From NCBI GenBank assembly GCA_951217055.1, contig OX578280.1:6510001-6574000 (forward strand): a stretch of DNA of 64,000 bases. Direction: 5' to 3'. Each line of letters begins with the position of its first letter. Within the stretch, counting starts at the first letter, position 1. A program made the translations under genes and the position numbers. Source of the stretch: Gerris lacustris (taxonomy: Eukaryota; Arthropoda; Insecta; Hemiptera; Gerridae). The notes beneath the pieces were generated by a model. That model did not search any database. It had not been told where the DNA came from and was given only the letters and a program-made list of their open reading frames with translations. Below are positions 33,780-44,920 of the stretch, one piece after another.

Positions 33780-34460
33780 TTCAGCATGACGTATGTATGT
33801 GTGTGTGTATGTGTGCTATCATCGTAGCGCCCAAGGTATTTAACCTAGAGAGTTGAAACTTGGCAGAAAAATCAGTCCTAACCTGTAGTTGTGCCGCCCG
33901 GAAAATTTTTCCGCCATGTTGAACCCAGTTTGCTGAGTCAGCAAAAATTTAAAAAAATCGTAATAACTCGAAAATGGTCCTGACCGAGTTGAAATTTGGC
34001 TCGAATGTACCTCTGTATGACAAACAAGCCCACTAAATTTCATTTTGATTTTGGCCGCCATTTTGAAGTTATAAATTTGTGAATTTTTAAACTTTGACGG
34101 TTAATAATACTGAAAGTATAAATAGGTTTTTGACACATAGCATATCGTTGGAACCGGAAAAAATTAAGGAACAAATATAAAAAAAAATGAAATTGCATTA
34201 ATTAGTTTAACAGTTATAAGTGAATATAATTATTTATTAGTGCGATAATTTTGATGACGTCAAAGTTTGTTTACATCTGTCAAAATACTGCCAAACTTCA
34301 AATAATTAAATAAAATAAGGTTTTTTTTTAAGAATGATAATAAATCAGTTAGTTCAGAACGGTCACCTATCCAAGTACTGACCACGTCCAATGCTGCTAC
34401 CTCCTGCTGCGAAGCAGCAGCAGAGGCCACTTTAGTGGCCTCTGAAGTGAGGAAAAGTTC
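33780..34460 (-). mobile_element. 5S-derived element, copy 2 (inverted)
   Basis: This is the reverse complement of about 14330-15090. The 5S internal-promoter match is at 34360-34397 (CGGTCACCTATCCAAGTACTG). It carries the same GCTGCTGCTTCGCAGCAGG-type hairpin and body. A diverged fragment of the body is at about 54325-54540. Confidence 0.6.
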
Positions 34461-34795
34461 CGAGGTACCCCGTAACCGATTGTTTCTTTTATATTTACAT
34501 TTATTTACTTGAGTCATATGATTTAGGGGTAAAACGTTTATTCTAAGTATGGTGTTGGATCCTTTCAGGGTAATAAGTCAAACTCCCATTTACGTGGCAA
34601 CGTTTCGGCCTGACCGGCCATTTTCAAGCCTAGAAAATATAATTTATTTAACAAATCGACGTAATAAATTACCTACAAAATGTTTATTTTAAAGGAAACA
34701 ACAAAGTTTCAAAAGATGACTTTGAGAACATAAGACGTGATTAAAGTATAACCTTTACTTTGTAACAGTAACCTAAAAAAACCTACCATATTTTG

Positions 34796-35102
34796 ATCAA
34801 GGATCTTATATAAAGGGGATGGAATGTTAAGAAGGGGTATAGGGCAAAAAAGTGACCCCATGGGGGTAAGAGAAATTGGAGAGAAAAATCATACTGCGCA
34901 TGCTCCACGACCTTTGAACTGGGACAAATTACCTTCTTTAACTGGTTCTTTTTCTGGTTATAAAATGAAATAATAAACAAATTCTTAGTAACCTATAACC
35001 AAGAGGAAGGTAATTTGTCCCATTGGAGCTCATATTTTACAAATCTTCATGGGGTCACTTTTTTGCCACAACACTCCATCCCCTTTATATAAGATCCTTG
35101 AT
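34796..35102. mobile_element. 307-bp foldback MITE
   Basis: The ends ATCAAGGATCTTATATAAAG and the exact inverse, plus inner inverted GCAAAAAAGTGACCCC, make most of the element one hairpin. The target duplication is unclear. Confidence 0.75.
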
Positions 35103-35129
35103 TATGATTAAATCACACAAAAACTCATA

Positions 35130-35500
35130 ACAGATTTTTCCCGGGAAAACGACTTATATCATTAAATGGACTAAATTTTAGACGATTTTAATCAAAATCA
35201 TCGTTTTCGAGAAATAATTAGTTTTCACGTTGTTTTTTTTCAGAGTTTTTGGGAGGTAGCGCCTCCAAATTTGGAGCGAAAATTCATTTCTCGATTTTGC
35301 TTTTTGGGTATGATTTTTCTGAGCATTAATGCCAAATTTCGAAAAAAAAACGGTCCAGTAGTTTAGGCTCCAGGCGTTTGCACTGACTATAACATTTTTT
35401 TTGGACTCAGGGGACCTCAAACCGTGAAAAAATCTATCAAAATCTCAAAATCAAATTTCCGCGCCATCACAATACTTTCTCTTTATATGAGAGAGTAAAA
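35130..35500. repeat. dispersed repeat sharing modules with 15.7 and 36.4 kb
   Basis: CCCGGGAAAACGACTTATA resembles 15739. CAAAATCTCAAAATCAAATTT is the inverse of 36397. A TCTCTTTATATGAGAGAG foldback ends it. Confidence 0.45.
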
Positions 35501-36390
35501 AATAAACATTATGTTTAGAGAAGTGAGCTTGGTAGTGTGAGTGTCTTGTGATCGGTAGCTTATTACTACCGCAACGCCATTTTTCGGACAAGATATACTT
35601 CCTCTTCTCTAAAGGTCCATTCATATATTAACGTAATTAAATTCAAAGTACCTCTTTTATAATTAATTTTGATTAATTTAATAGCAATTTCAGCGTTGCA
35701 TTTAAATAACACATTGCATAATAATTAATTATACAGAGACTAATTAATTGTATTATCTTTTAATATTATATAAGTGAAATCAATGTATTAAATGCTTTGC
35801 ATATTGAAGTATTGAGTATCATAAAATATTTAACGATTTTCCATTATGTCAATTAAATATTTATTAGAAATTGACTAATGGATTTAGTTGGTATATTATA
35901 TTTTACACTTACACGAAAATTATATTGTAATAAATATTTCGATGATTGTAAAAATTATCGACAAATACACTTTTTAAATGTTCGACAAATAAACTATTAC
36001 AACGTAAATATCGTATTCGGCGTTTCATCATTTATATTTTAAACTTTTTACCAATTCTTAAACTAAGAAAGGACTGAAATATCAATATGAAAGAGATGCC
36101 TACTCGTACATGTTCGAATATGTAGGAACAGGGAGTTAGGAAGATATAGGAGGCAATTCAATCAAGGCTGCTCGCTCTATGTAGGTTTAGTGTCTCCCAC
36201 TACCGCGCTTGGTAGGGCCTACTCACCCCTGCCCTCCCAATCGGCTATCTACCACATCTCACTCTCTTCGCTTCTCGCTACCACTCCAGTAGTCGCTCAC
36301 GAGCCCCAGCGGCGCTCCCCCCCCCCCCTCTCCCATTTACAACTTCTGTTCTACTGCTTCGATTTGCATCGGACATACGCCATAAAATGC
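35501..36390. other. intronic, no gene seen
   Basis: An AT-rich stretch precedes a GC-rich patch at 36190-36330 (CCCAGCGGCGCTC, C-run). The frame at 36190-36414 has no recognisable domain. Confidence 0.4.
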
Positions 36391-36394
36391 GAAA

Positions 36395-36590
36395 ATTTGA
36401 TTTTGAGATTTTGATGGATTTACACGTCTTGAGGTCCCCTGAGTCCAAACAAGTGGTTTTTAAAAATGTTTGTCTGTCGTCTGTGCAAACGCATAAAGCC
36501 TAAAATAAAAATCTATATCCCGAGAAAATAGCTTTAAACGTGGACGGGCAGAGGATGGGTTCGATTCCCCGCCGAGGAGAAGTTATTTTT
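36395..36590 (+). repeat. SINE-like repeat with B-box
   Basis: GATGGGTTCGATTCCCCGCC at 36555 is a B-box/T-arm. The upstream TTTAAACGTGGACGG matches the repeat at 15.78 kb. There is no complete tRNA. Confidence 0.4.
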
Positions 36591-37329
36591 ATGATACTAT
36601 TTGACGTTTACCTTCATGAACATTTTGGTGTCCCGAAAAGTTTTTTCTGGACACCGGGATTTCAAGTCCAAAACCGGGATATTCCCGGAAAACAAGGACG
36701 TCTGCGGTATAACAGTATTGAAGAATTAAAGCTGTTTTAACAGTTCATCGGCAATCGGGGGAATTGACATCTTGAAAAATAATATGCCTCACTGAATCTA
36801 GAGAGGGGTAGGACAGGTGGACCATAGAGATAAATTAATGGCTCTATAAATCACTAAAACCTTTCGCAGTCTAAATAAATTTATATTTCTAATACTTTTT
36901 CCAATTTCTTTTTAGCTTTACTTCATCTTCTCTTACTTATTTCTGACATAAAAGCAATGAAAAATTATATTTTCAACTAATGTGTCAATTGATGAATTTA
37001 CAACATTTATATTGTGAATTCTCAATTAGATAGGGGATACAGAACAAGTTATTCATTTTGCTTTATTAAAATATGTTTTGTTACACTTTCTGATCTGAAA
37101 AAAGCCGACTGTCAACGTTAACTGTTTTAATATTAATGGGAGTAAAAAGAAAAAATATAAATACATGTATTTTCATCTTTATACGTGTTATAATTCAAAC
37201 AGGGTTGTAAGTGAATCCAATGTTCAATAGAATGTTTGATTTCTTATTTTAAAAAATGATAAATTTAAAAAAAAAATATATATATATATACCTACCTAAC
37301 TACCTATACTTATTGAAATGAAGGAACGA
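36591..37329. other. AT-rich, nothing recognised
   Basis: I found no exon or bounded repeat. A TATATATATA tract lies near 37278. Confidence 0.4.
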
Positions 37330-37665
37330 AAATGGAAATAGCACATTACGCGTCTAGTGTGGAAAGTAGCATTTTACATGCGAGTGTGGAGTTTGCACCC
37401 GAGCGATGGCGAGAGTAAACCCATACGAGCAAAGCAAAATGGAGTTTTCGCACGAGTTGCGTACCGCACTTTATCCTACGATTGTTGGATTTTAATAATA
37501 AATACAGAAATAAAACAGTTACTTTAATTAATCATATAGCAAATTAGTTTTGTTAAGTGTAAACAAACACGCTAATCATGCGATAAGGTGAAGAATTATG
37601 AAACGCGAATGCGCAATGAATAAAACTACGCAAAGAATCACTTTCTACGTATCTAAAAATAAAGT
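37330..37665 (-). mobile_element. family B repeat, copy 3 (no hairpin)
   Basis: It aligns with copies 1 and 2 through CATGCGAGTGTGGAGTTTGC, CGTACCGCACTTTATC and GAATGCGCAATGAAT. It lacks both the coding remnant and the hairpin, reading GTGAAGAATTATGAAACG across the site. Confidence 0.65.
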
Positions 37666-37667
37666 TT

Positions 37668-37935
37668 ACCAGTGCGTGTTATAACATCTGCTTTTGTATG
37701 TGTTTAGTATTATTTTAATTTAGTTTTATACCTGTTTTATTGCAAAGCAATGTTATATATTATTAACATATTAATATGTTAACCTAAGCTTCCATTTAAA
37801 TCTTTAAGCTTCCATCAATAGAACGTGAGCAAAAAGGCAGCAAAGGAAACGTTTCTGCCTCGTGTATTCATTGCCTGCCTTGGCTCGGAGGCTAACTTAA
37901 TCACTCATCAGTAAAATTCTATTTTGCTGCCTACT
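37668..37935. repeat. family D repeat
   Basis: CCAGTGCGTGTTATAACATC and GCCTCGTGTATTCATTGCC match 61.03-61.35 kb. It ends in the TAAAATTCTATTTTGCTGCCT type of terminus. Confidence 0.5.
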
Positions 37936-38404
37936 TACATGAATAATTATTCCTCTCCTCCAAACATCGACCATTTTAGTCTTTATCACCACTCCCCATA
38001 AGCTAAGTGAAGTTGAGTAGAGGAGGGAGGGGGGAACTATAATTGGAAAGCAGTGAACTTTGAAACGCCCTCTGTACTTAAAACTAATCAAGTATTAAAT
38101 ATAGTACATAATAAATGTTCTCGGCGCTAGTGAGTGGTGACGGAAGTAGAATTGTGATGAAATTGGACCGCGGACATTCGCACTCTAGGGTGCGACGCTA
38201 GAGTGGCGCGATCGCGACGATGCACCGTGCCGTTTTGCTCATCTTCTACTACTAAAAGTATTGGTTCGATTTGCGTGACTCTGGTGGCCTTAGGTGAAGG
38301 GGTCTATCGGTGGACCTGCCAGATACCTGGGTGGCTCCCAGAAATGACCAAAAAAATCTAATCCTATGACCTGACAAAGTATAAAGAGAAGTAAGGACAC
38401 TAAA

Positions 38405-38794
38405 AAGGGGGGCCTAGGTGGCTCGGAGGCTAGAGTGCTTGCCATGCAATAACGCAAGTTAAGCAGCCTTGAACAGGGTCAGAAGATGGATGGGTGACCG
38501 CTTCTGACCACAGCTCTGGATTCGATTCCCGGACCGGGTCCCCAACCAATGTCCACCCAGCATTGTTTAAACAAATGGGAAGCTCCTCGAAAGAGTGGCG
38601 CCACCAGGTTTCGGCCTGGAAACCATGATGATGACACTCTTGGTTGTAATACAACTAGGAGGGGAGTCATGGTATAACGATCATATCGTCACACGTGTGT
38701 ATGAAGATTTCGGTCCCTAACCCGGGTTTGTTCAATGGGCCCACTTAAGTGGCCTGCGTATTAGGGCGTAAAAGCCCCCCGGAAAAAGGAAAAA
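38405..38794 (+). mobile_element. SINE with tRNA/5S-like head and 12-bp target duplication
   Basis: The 390-bp insertion is flanked by identical AAGGACACTAAA at 38393-38404 and 38795-38806 and ends in an A-rich tail. The head carries GGTGGCTCGGAGGCTAGAG (A-box-like), then AAGTTAAGCAGCC and GATGGATGGGTGACCGC, which follow 5S rRNA order, then GGATTCGATTCCCGG (B-box). It has L1-type retrotransposition hallmarks and Pol III internal promoters. The open frames inside are not genes. Confidence 0.85.
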
Positions 38795-38999
38795 AAGGAC
38801 ACTAAAGAACGGATGTGGACACCAACTGAAAGCGGTGTTTAGTGTAATTTGAGATAATTTAGTTTCATTTGCCCACTGTTTTGTTAACGACTACAAGTAA
38901 ATTTAAAACCACATGGATGGTCTGAAATATTAATTAATATTGAAGCTTTCGTTATGTTGGACAGCTATAAGTAATTTTAAAAATAAAAAGTCTTTTGGC

Positions 39000-39395
39000 C
39001 AATTTGTCACCCCAAGCGCCCGGGGCTGGCTGCTTCCCCGTGGGTGGTCAGTGGTCAATTACTTGAATGCATTCTTGTTTCTATACACATTACAATGCTT
39101 TATATTAAAAATATTTATAATTTATATAAAGTAAATAAATTCCTACAGCTTGCAAACAAACCAATATAAAAAATTAAATATTACAAATTTGACGCACAAT
39201 AACCAAGAGCCCGGGGCAAGCTGCCCCCCCGGGTGGTCAATTACTTAAGTGTTTTCTTGTTTTTCTACAATTTAAAATACTTTTGATAGGGAGTATATAA
39301 TATTAAAAATATTTTTAAATAATATAAATTAAATAAACTTCTACAGCTCGTGAACAACCAAACCAATTTTAAAAATTAAATATCATAAGGTTTTT
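39000..39395. repeat. tandem duplication, two units of about 195 bp
   Basis: CAAGCGCCCGGGGCTGGC with GGTGGTCAATTACTT (first unit) recurs as CAAGAGCCCGGGGCAAGC with GGTGGTCAATTACTT (second). Both units run on to CTACAGCT..AACAA. The two are diverged. Confidence 0.7.
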
Positions 39396-39593
39396 CATAT
39401 AACATAGAATTTTTCTATTCAAATAGCAGCCATTTAGTTGATGAGTACTCATCTTTATGAAATAGGAGTGGGGGGAGGGGGATATCGAGTATTTCTAACT
39501 TGAGAAGAACCGATCCGACAATATTTAGATTCTTTTATTCAATATAAAAAAACCTTAAAAATAAAATATAAAGAAGAGAAGAAAACGAACTCT

Positions 39594-39624
<31 letters not shown>

Positions 39625-40264
39625 CATATTTTTAGATTTCTTTGCTGAAAATTTTGTTCACCCACTTTTATTTTCGATCTTAATATTATACCTGCGATAA
39701 TATCAAATTTGAAAGATAGGAAGGAAAAAAAAAAAAAAATTGCTTATTTTAAATAACCTAGAATACAGGAGGCCCGTGGTTCAAATCCCGGCGCGGGAAT
39801 GTATTTTTCACTGTCTGTTTCCCGTAGTAAATAATAATTATAATTTGATTTAAATTAGAAATAAATTGATAAAATTATATTATTATTACTACCTAATTTT
39901 CAAAGCAATACTTAAGTGTAAAATAATTATCAAAGAAAAATTCTTTAAATAAAATTTTATGCAAGAAAGAAATGGCTTTAACTAGATTAAAGACAAATAT
40001 TGAAATAAAGCTATATTTTATAAATAGATTAGTTTTTATTAATTCAATAGATTAGTTTTGATTACTTTATTTTCCGGAAAGATTAGGAGGATGTATTAAA
40101 TAAATCATACGTTTTTTTTTAAATCAAATAAGAAATAAGTAGAAAAAATTAAGAAATGGTTTTAGGAGGATTATGACATGTTTGCACCCGTTGTTGGAAC
40201 TATATTAAGAAAAATACTTGAAGTTAGGTCTCGAAGAACCAAGTTAACCAAAAATTTAAAAAAG
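39396..40264. other. AT-rich with a B-box-like motif
   Basis: The A-run at 39601-39623 and the GTGGTTCAAATCCCGG at about 39776 (B-box-like, followed by CGCGGGAATG) are the only distinct features. No tRNA can be completed. Confidence 0.4.
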
Positions 40265-40390
40265 GTATAAACATGCAAAAGAGCTGAACAATAGGAAGGC
40301 AATGCATAGTAACACGTTTGTACATAAACATACTAGAGCTGAACAATAGGAAGGCAATGCATAGTAACATGTTCGTACATAAACAGCGTT
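40265..40390. repeat. 56-bp direct duplication
   Basis: AGAGCTGAACAATAGGAAGG through GTACATAAACA occurs twice in tandem. Confidence 0.85.
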
Positions 40391-40479
40391 ATCTCTATAC
40401 TAGACACCGACAATGAACCGAAAGGACGGGGCACTGTGAAGACGGGAAACTTCCCACCAATCCGACTATAATAGTTTTT

Positions 40480-40690
40480 TATGTAACTAGGCAGCAAAAT
40501 GGAATTTTACTGACGAGTGATTAGATTAGCCTCCGAGCCGAAGGCGAGGACAGGCTATGATAATTAACTGCCGAGGCGAAGCCGAGGCAGGTAATTTACC
40601 TACTTGACTGCCGAGGCGAAGCCGAGGCAGGCAATGAAAAAACGAGGCAGAAATGTTTCTTTTGCTGCCTTGTTGCATACAATATTTTAT
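40480..40690. repeat. family D repeat with GCCGAGGC islands
   Basis: CTGCCGAGGCGAAGCCGAGG occurs twice, between GCAGCAAAATGGAATTTTAC and its inverse-like TTTTGCTGCCTTG ends. It is a short TIR-like unit of about 190 bp. Confidence 0.6.
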
Positions 40691-41289
40691 CTACTTGCGG
40701 AAGAAAAATGTAGCTGCTAAAATGTTATCTTTATTAATATAACATAGTTAATTACTATGTGTCATATTAATAAAGATAATAACATATGTATTAACTAAAA
40801 TTAATGTTCAAATCAAATAAGAAACTTGGGAATAATAACAATAAGTGAAAAGCAAACTCAATCTATAACAACAAAATACAAAACACACGTTTATAACACA
40901 CATAACTTCTGAATGAATAATGCACGCAATATAAAATTTTTATTTATATTTTTACTAAAAAAATAATAAAAGTGTTAAAGATATATTCTATTGCTTAAAA
41001 GAAAAGAAGTAACTAGGATTCATCAAGAAAAGTAGCTAGTCTAATCTAGAAAGACTTCAATAATAAAAATTATATGGATGTTCAATGTTTACATGACGCT
41101 ACAGTTTAGTCAGTGACTCTACTATTTTTTTTAATTAAAGATCTACTAATCATTGAACTTATTTAACAGAATTAACAAAGATAAACAAATTATTTTATTA
41201 TTAAAACGTTTATTTATTATTAAATATTACTTATTTAACTATAATATATAATGTTATAAGATAGAGATAATAGTATAAACTGTTCTTGC
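40691..41289. other. AT-rich, nothing recognised
   Basis: A TTAATATAACATAG foldback lies near 40735. No gene was found. Confidence 0.4.
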
Positions 41290-41327
41290 CAAAATAAGAG
41301 GTTATGACACGCAGTGGTAAACACTGT

Positions 41328-41379
41328 TACTTTCTCTGCCTAGGCAGGGAAATATTTCCCTGCCTAGGCAGAGAAAGTA
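41328..41379. repeat. 52-bp perfect palindrome
   Basis: TACTTTCTCTGCCTAGGCAG and its exact reverse complement meet with no loop at GGAAATATTTCC. It lies in a family D copy (about 41290-41510). The related copy near 61.0 kb carries only one arm. Confidence 0.95.
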
Positions 41380-41662
41380 TTTTCCTGACTGTTTTAACTA
41401 CTTTCCTGCCTGTTTTTAATATTTTAATGACAAATCAGGGAAATAGCACTTTCCAGCCTAAAAACAGTTAAGTAATGTTTAATTTTGCTGCCGCGAGTAG
41501 ATAAAATAGTTATTTATGTACCTAGGGAGTAAAGTAAAGTAAGCCATTATTCCCTGAGCGAAAAAGTTGGTTCTTGAGGCGAAGCCGAGGGAATAACGCT
41601 AATTAGCTCCCGAGGCACAGCCGAGGTGAATAATGGCACTTTACTCACGAGGTACATACAAT

Positions 41663-42075
41663 ATTTTATCTTCAGTAGGGAGAAAATACATATTTTCGTC
41701 CATTGCACAGTGTTTATTTATTATTTTAATAAATAACAATAATTATTAGCACTGTTAATAGCAGATATAAGAGATTCAATATTAAAAACAAATAAGAATT
41801 GGAATTAAACTCAAATAGAAGGTTATTTAGATGCAGGTTATAAACAAAGATAAACACGGTCGAAAAAGCAGTGACGCCAACCTGATTTCAACAACTTCAT
41901 TGCATTAGCCATACATTTTCTACTATTTATAAAATAAATAAGTTGCAATCTTTACTTTTTCGCCCTACTTTTACTTTTTCTCCCTACGTTTTGAGTTCAG
42001 GGATGAAAAGACTTTCTTTAGTCCCTCTAAACTAATTCAAAATCATAATTTTTTTCTCCCTACTGGAGATAAAAG
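41663..42075. mobile_element. family E TIR element, copy 2
   Basis: The ends TTTTATCTTCAGTAGGGAG and CTCCCTACTGGAGATAAAA are inverted. The interior is inverted relative to parts of copy 1 (GATGAAAAGACTTTCTTTAG). The adjacent 41510-41662 has CGAGGCGAAGCCGAGG-like islands like copy 1. It lies about 300 bp downstream of tubulin exon 4, in the intron. Confidence 0.6.
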
Positions 42076-42373
42076 AAATATTTGTCTGACAAATCAAACA
42101 AAACTTTCTCATATCAATATGTATTTTACATATATTTAGCAGTATTTGATTGTAGCTTTAGTTATCGCATTATAAAATAAAAAATGAAACAATTTGTCGA
42201 TCATTTTACCTAAATTTGAAACTTTGTACCTATATTACAGGTGACAAAGAATGAGCTATAGGAAGGGGGCCCACTGATTTCAGAGAAAAGGGGAGGGGGT
42301 AGATAATATCTACCCCCGATTGAACACTATACAAACAGATTTAATATATAAACTATTCGCAAGAGATACTAAC

Positions 42374-42502
42374 CTGAGGCGAAGGATAAACGGAGAATTC
42401 CATGATAGGTTTTTTGCCGTAGTCTCTTTTGATCTTGCCCATCAGATTAGGAGTTAAACCAGATCCTGTGCCTCCACCAAAAGATCTGAACACCAGGAAT
42501 CC
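42374..42502 (-). CDS. alpha-tubulin exon 4
   Basis: This exon has 43 codons in phase 0, acceptor ATTTCAG and donor CAG|GTTAGT. It encodes [16 protein letters not shown] and so on to YPSPQ. The tubulin nucleotide-binding signature GGGTGSG is intact. H139 of the canonical protein is R here, and the segment normally reading LLMERLSVDYGKKSKLEF is [18 protein letters not shown]. The splice to exon 5 crosses a 23-kb intron. Confidence 0.95.
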
Positions 42503-42600
42503 CTGAAATAATGTAACCATAATTGCTTAGAAATTAAGTCATTTTAGTATCAAGAAACATTAAATAAAAACCAAACGAGTTTCAAAAATAAATATACTTA

Positions 42601-43152
42601 TAGTCCAGGAGATGCAAAAAAGTGTCTGACTAACATCAAGCTAGCATTTTGTATGCAAGTCAATCTTTTAGCGCCTTTTAAGAATCTGCGGGACATAGCT
42701 TTGGTAATAGGCGTTTGAAAAAAACAAACCGGTGGAGAGCGGCCATGGCTCACCAATTATGGTGGACAATGTGATTTTCATGATCCTGAGTACAGAATTA
42801 GTTAGTAGACTAAAAATCAAGTCGATGTTATTTTCACACTTGATAGGTTAGTTATTCAAATATTACTAAAAATCAACGTAGTCACCTGTCAAGGGACAAA
42901 CTAACATCAACTTGATTTTCGGTCTAACTAATTCTGTACTCAGGATCATGAAAATCACATTGTCCACCATAATTGGTGAGACATGGCCGCTCTCCACCGG
43001 TTTATTTTTTTCAAACGCCTATTGCCATACTATGTCCCGCAGACGAACTTAGCCGACCACATATTCTAGAAGGGCGCTAAAAGATTGACTTCTATACAAA
43101 ATTCTAGCTTGATGTTAGTCAGACACTTTTGTGCACGCTATCTCCTCGACTA
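42601..43152. mobile_element. 552-bp foldback Harbinger-type MITE, copy 1
   Basis: It begins TAGTCCAGGAGATGC and ends TCTCCTCGACTA. Almost the whole element is an inverted repeat (GTGTCTGACTAACATCAAGC, CAAACCGGTGGAGAGCGG, TTTTCATGATCCTGAGTAC on both arms). It is flanked by TTA on each side. It lies 98 bp upstream of tubulin exon 4. Confidence 0.85.
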
Positions 43153-43386
43153 TTATTTAAAAGTAAAAGTTAGAATACCAAATTATAAGACTGTCGTATT
43201 CCGTTTAACTGTACAATTATATTTTGATATCCTGAATCACAAGGAGGAAGCTTTTCTGAAGTAAGGAGAAAAAAAAATGCTTTAAGACCCCTATTTCCTC
43301 ATGAAGTTTGAAAATGCAGCCATCCTAAATTTATCGTCTATTCTCCTTAATAATTTATGACTCCAAGAGCTAAACAATGTTGAGCA

Positions 43387-44023
43387 GTCCCTACACTATT
43401 AATCCGCTTGATCAAAATAGCGCGTCAAGCTGATTGACACGAGCTTTAAGCAGCCTTGGGGTGCATCAAGCAGCCTTGGGGTGCATCAAGCATCCTATCA
43501 AGCATCCCATTAACACTCATTTGTAGCGGAGTTTTCGACTAGTGAATTGCTCCTCCTGGACTGTAGTGAATCAGTATTGTGTAGATACCATGGTTTCCAA
43601 TCAGGATTTGGGGTTCCTCATCTTTTGACCATTGTTGCTCTCAAGTGGAAAAAAAAGATCTATCAGAGGAAACGACGTTGGTCAAAGGAGTGGAACTTTC
43701 CACAACTCGGGACAGTCACAATATAAATAAATCAATGAGGAGGCTAATAAATTCTCGATCGGCATTATTATCTACGATGTCCGAACCTTCGGAAGCGAGC
43801 GGATGGTCCTCCACCGCTGGTGTTGAGGTGATTGACGGAATGCTTGATCAAAATTGCTCTAGACTCTATCAAGCGCTCCGTCAAGCCGCTTGAGTCATTC
43901 AAACTTTCCATCAATCACCGTCAAGGCTTGACTCAAGCGTCAAACGGGTTCCTAGACTATTAATCACACTTGACACCTTCGCTTGACGCGTTGTTTTGAT
44001 CAAGCGGATTGATAGTGTAGGGC
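43387..44023. mobile_element. 637-bp TIR element
   Basis: The ends, CCCTACACTATTAATCCGC onward for about 42 bp, match the inverse of the right end (CCCTACACTATCAATCCGC). The interior repeats TCAAGC motifs, including a short direct duplication of AGCAGCCTTGGGGTGCATCA at about 43450-43491. The 82-residue frame at 43645 is not recognised and lies wholly inside. Confidence 0.75.
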
Positions 44024-44071
44024 CTGCTTTAGTGTTAAAAAGCATAATCAATTTCAGTCTTTACGGCCGCC

Positions 44072-44340
44072 AAGTAGTGGCGTAGCTAGATCATTGGGGG
44101 CCCCTCCGCAAGAACTGTTTGGGGGCCCCTCGCCAAAAAAAATTTATGAGAAATAAAAAACCGTTTGCGTTTAGGATTGGGGACCCCCCTCGACGATGGT
44201 ACAAGGATAGTAATTCCAGTTATTTCTGGATTTGGGGGCACTGCCGCCAACTGTATACATCTTTCATTTACTCTTATAGTTCCTTGCAGCTCCATTAAAT
44301 ATTAATAATATTAAATGTGTCCTTTAATTTCCATTAATAA
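44072..44340. mobile_element. hAT-like element end, fragment
   Basis: TAGTGGCGTAGCTAG followed by GGGGGCCCCTCCGC matches the right-end type of the element at 3477-4673. I do not see the opposite end. Confidence 0.45.
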
Positions 44341-44686
44341 ATTACAAAGAACACATCAATGCGATTCTCGGCAGCAGGTGTAAGCCGTTGCCATCAAAGC
44401 GACAGCGGCTTTGGAATCCTGGGAGCCCTGTCCTTCCAATTAATTGTTCGGTGTTAGCTCATGATAAGGTAGTTGGATGAATCCGAAAGTTTCTTATTTA
44501 AATGTCAACAACATCGAATATCACCGAATATCTTTGACAAATTAGCAAATAAATAATGACTGTGTAATAATAAATAATGTGTAATACTATAAATAAATTG
44601 TGACGCGCGGGGGATTGCCGTGAGAGAAAATTTCTAAGAAAAATGAATTAAGTTTTAGGAGAAATTGTTAAAGGTCTGAAGATGCC

Positions 44687-44920
44687 TCAAAGGAGGTGGA
44701 ATATAGCCAAAAATGGATTGAACTTATTTTTAATGTTTTTAGTTTCATCGGCATATATTCGGGCCAAGCCGGCAATCGGGCCGGTGTTGTGTTTAATTAT
44801 TTTAGTTCTATAATTAATTCCTTTTATTGGCAAATGTTTTAAAGAAAATTCGAATGCATCTATCATTACTGTGTTAATTTGTTTCCTTCGGGCGGGCGCG
44901 CGGGCGGCATTAATACACAA
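44687..44920 (-). pseudogene. unassigned coding-like segment, 77 codons
   Basis: The frame reads ARRKQINTVMIDAFEFSLKH and continues IKGINYRTKIIKHNTGPIAG. It looks more protein-like than nearby repeat shadows (mixed charge, low repetition). It starts within the GC-rich TIR at 44884. I do not recognise the family. It may be a decayed transposon protein or chance. Confidence 0.2.
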
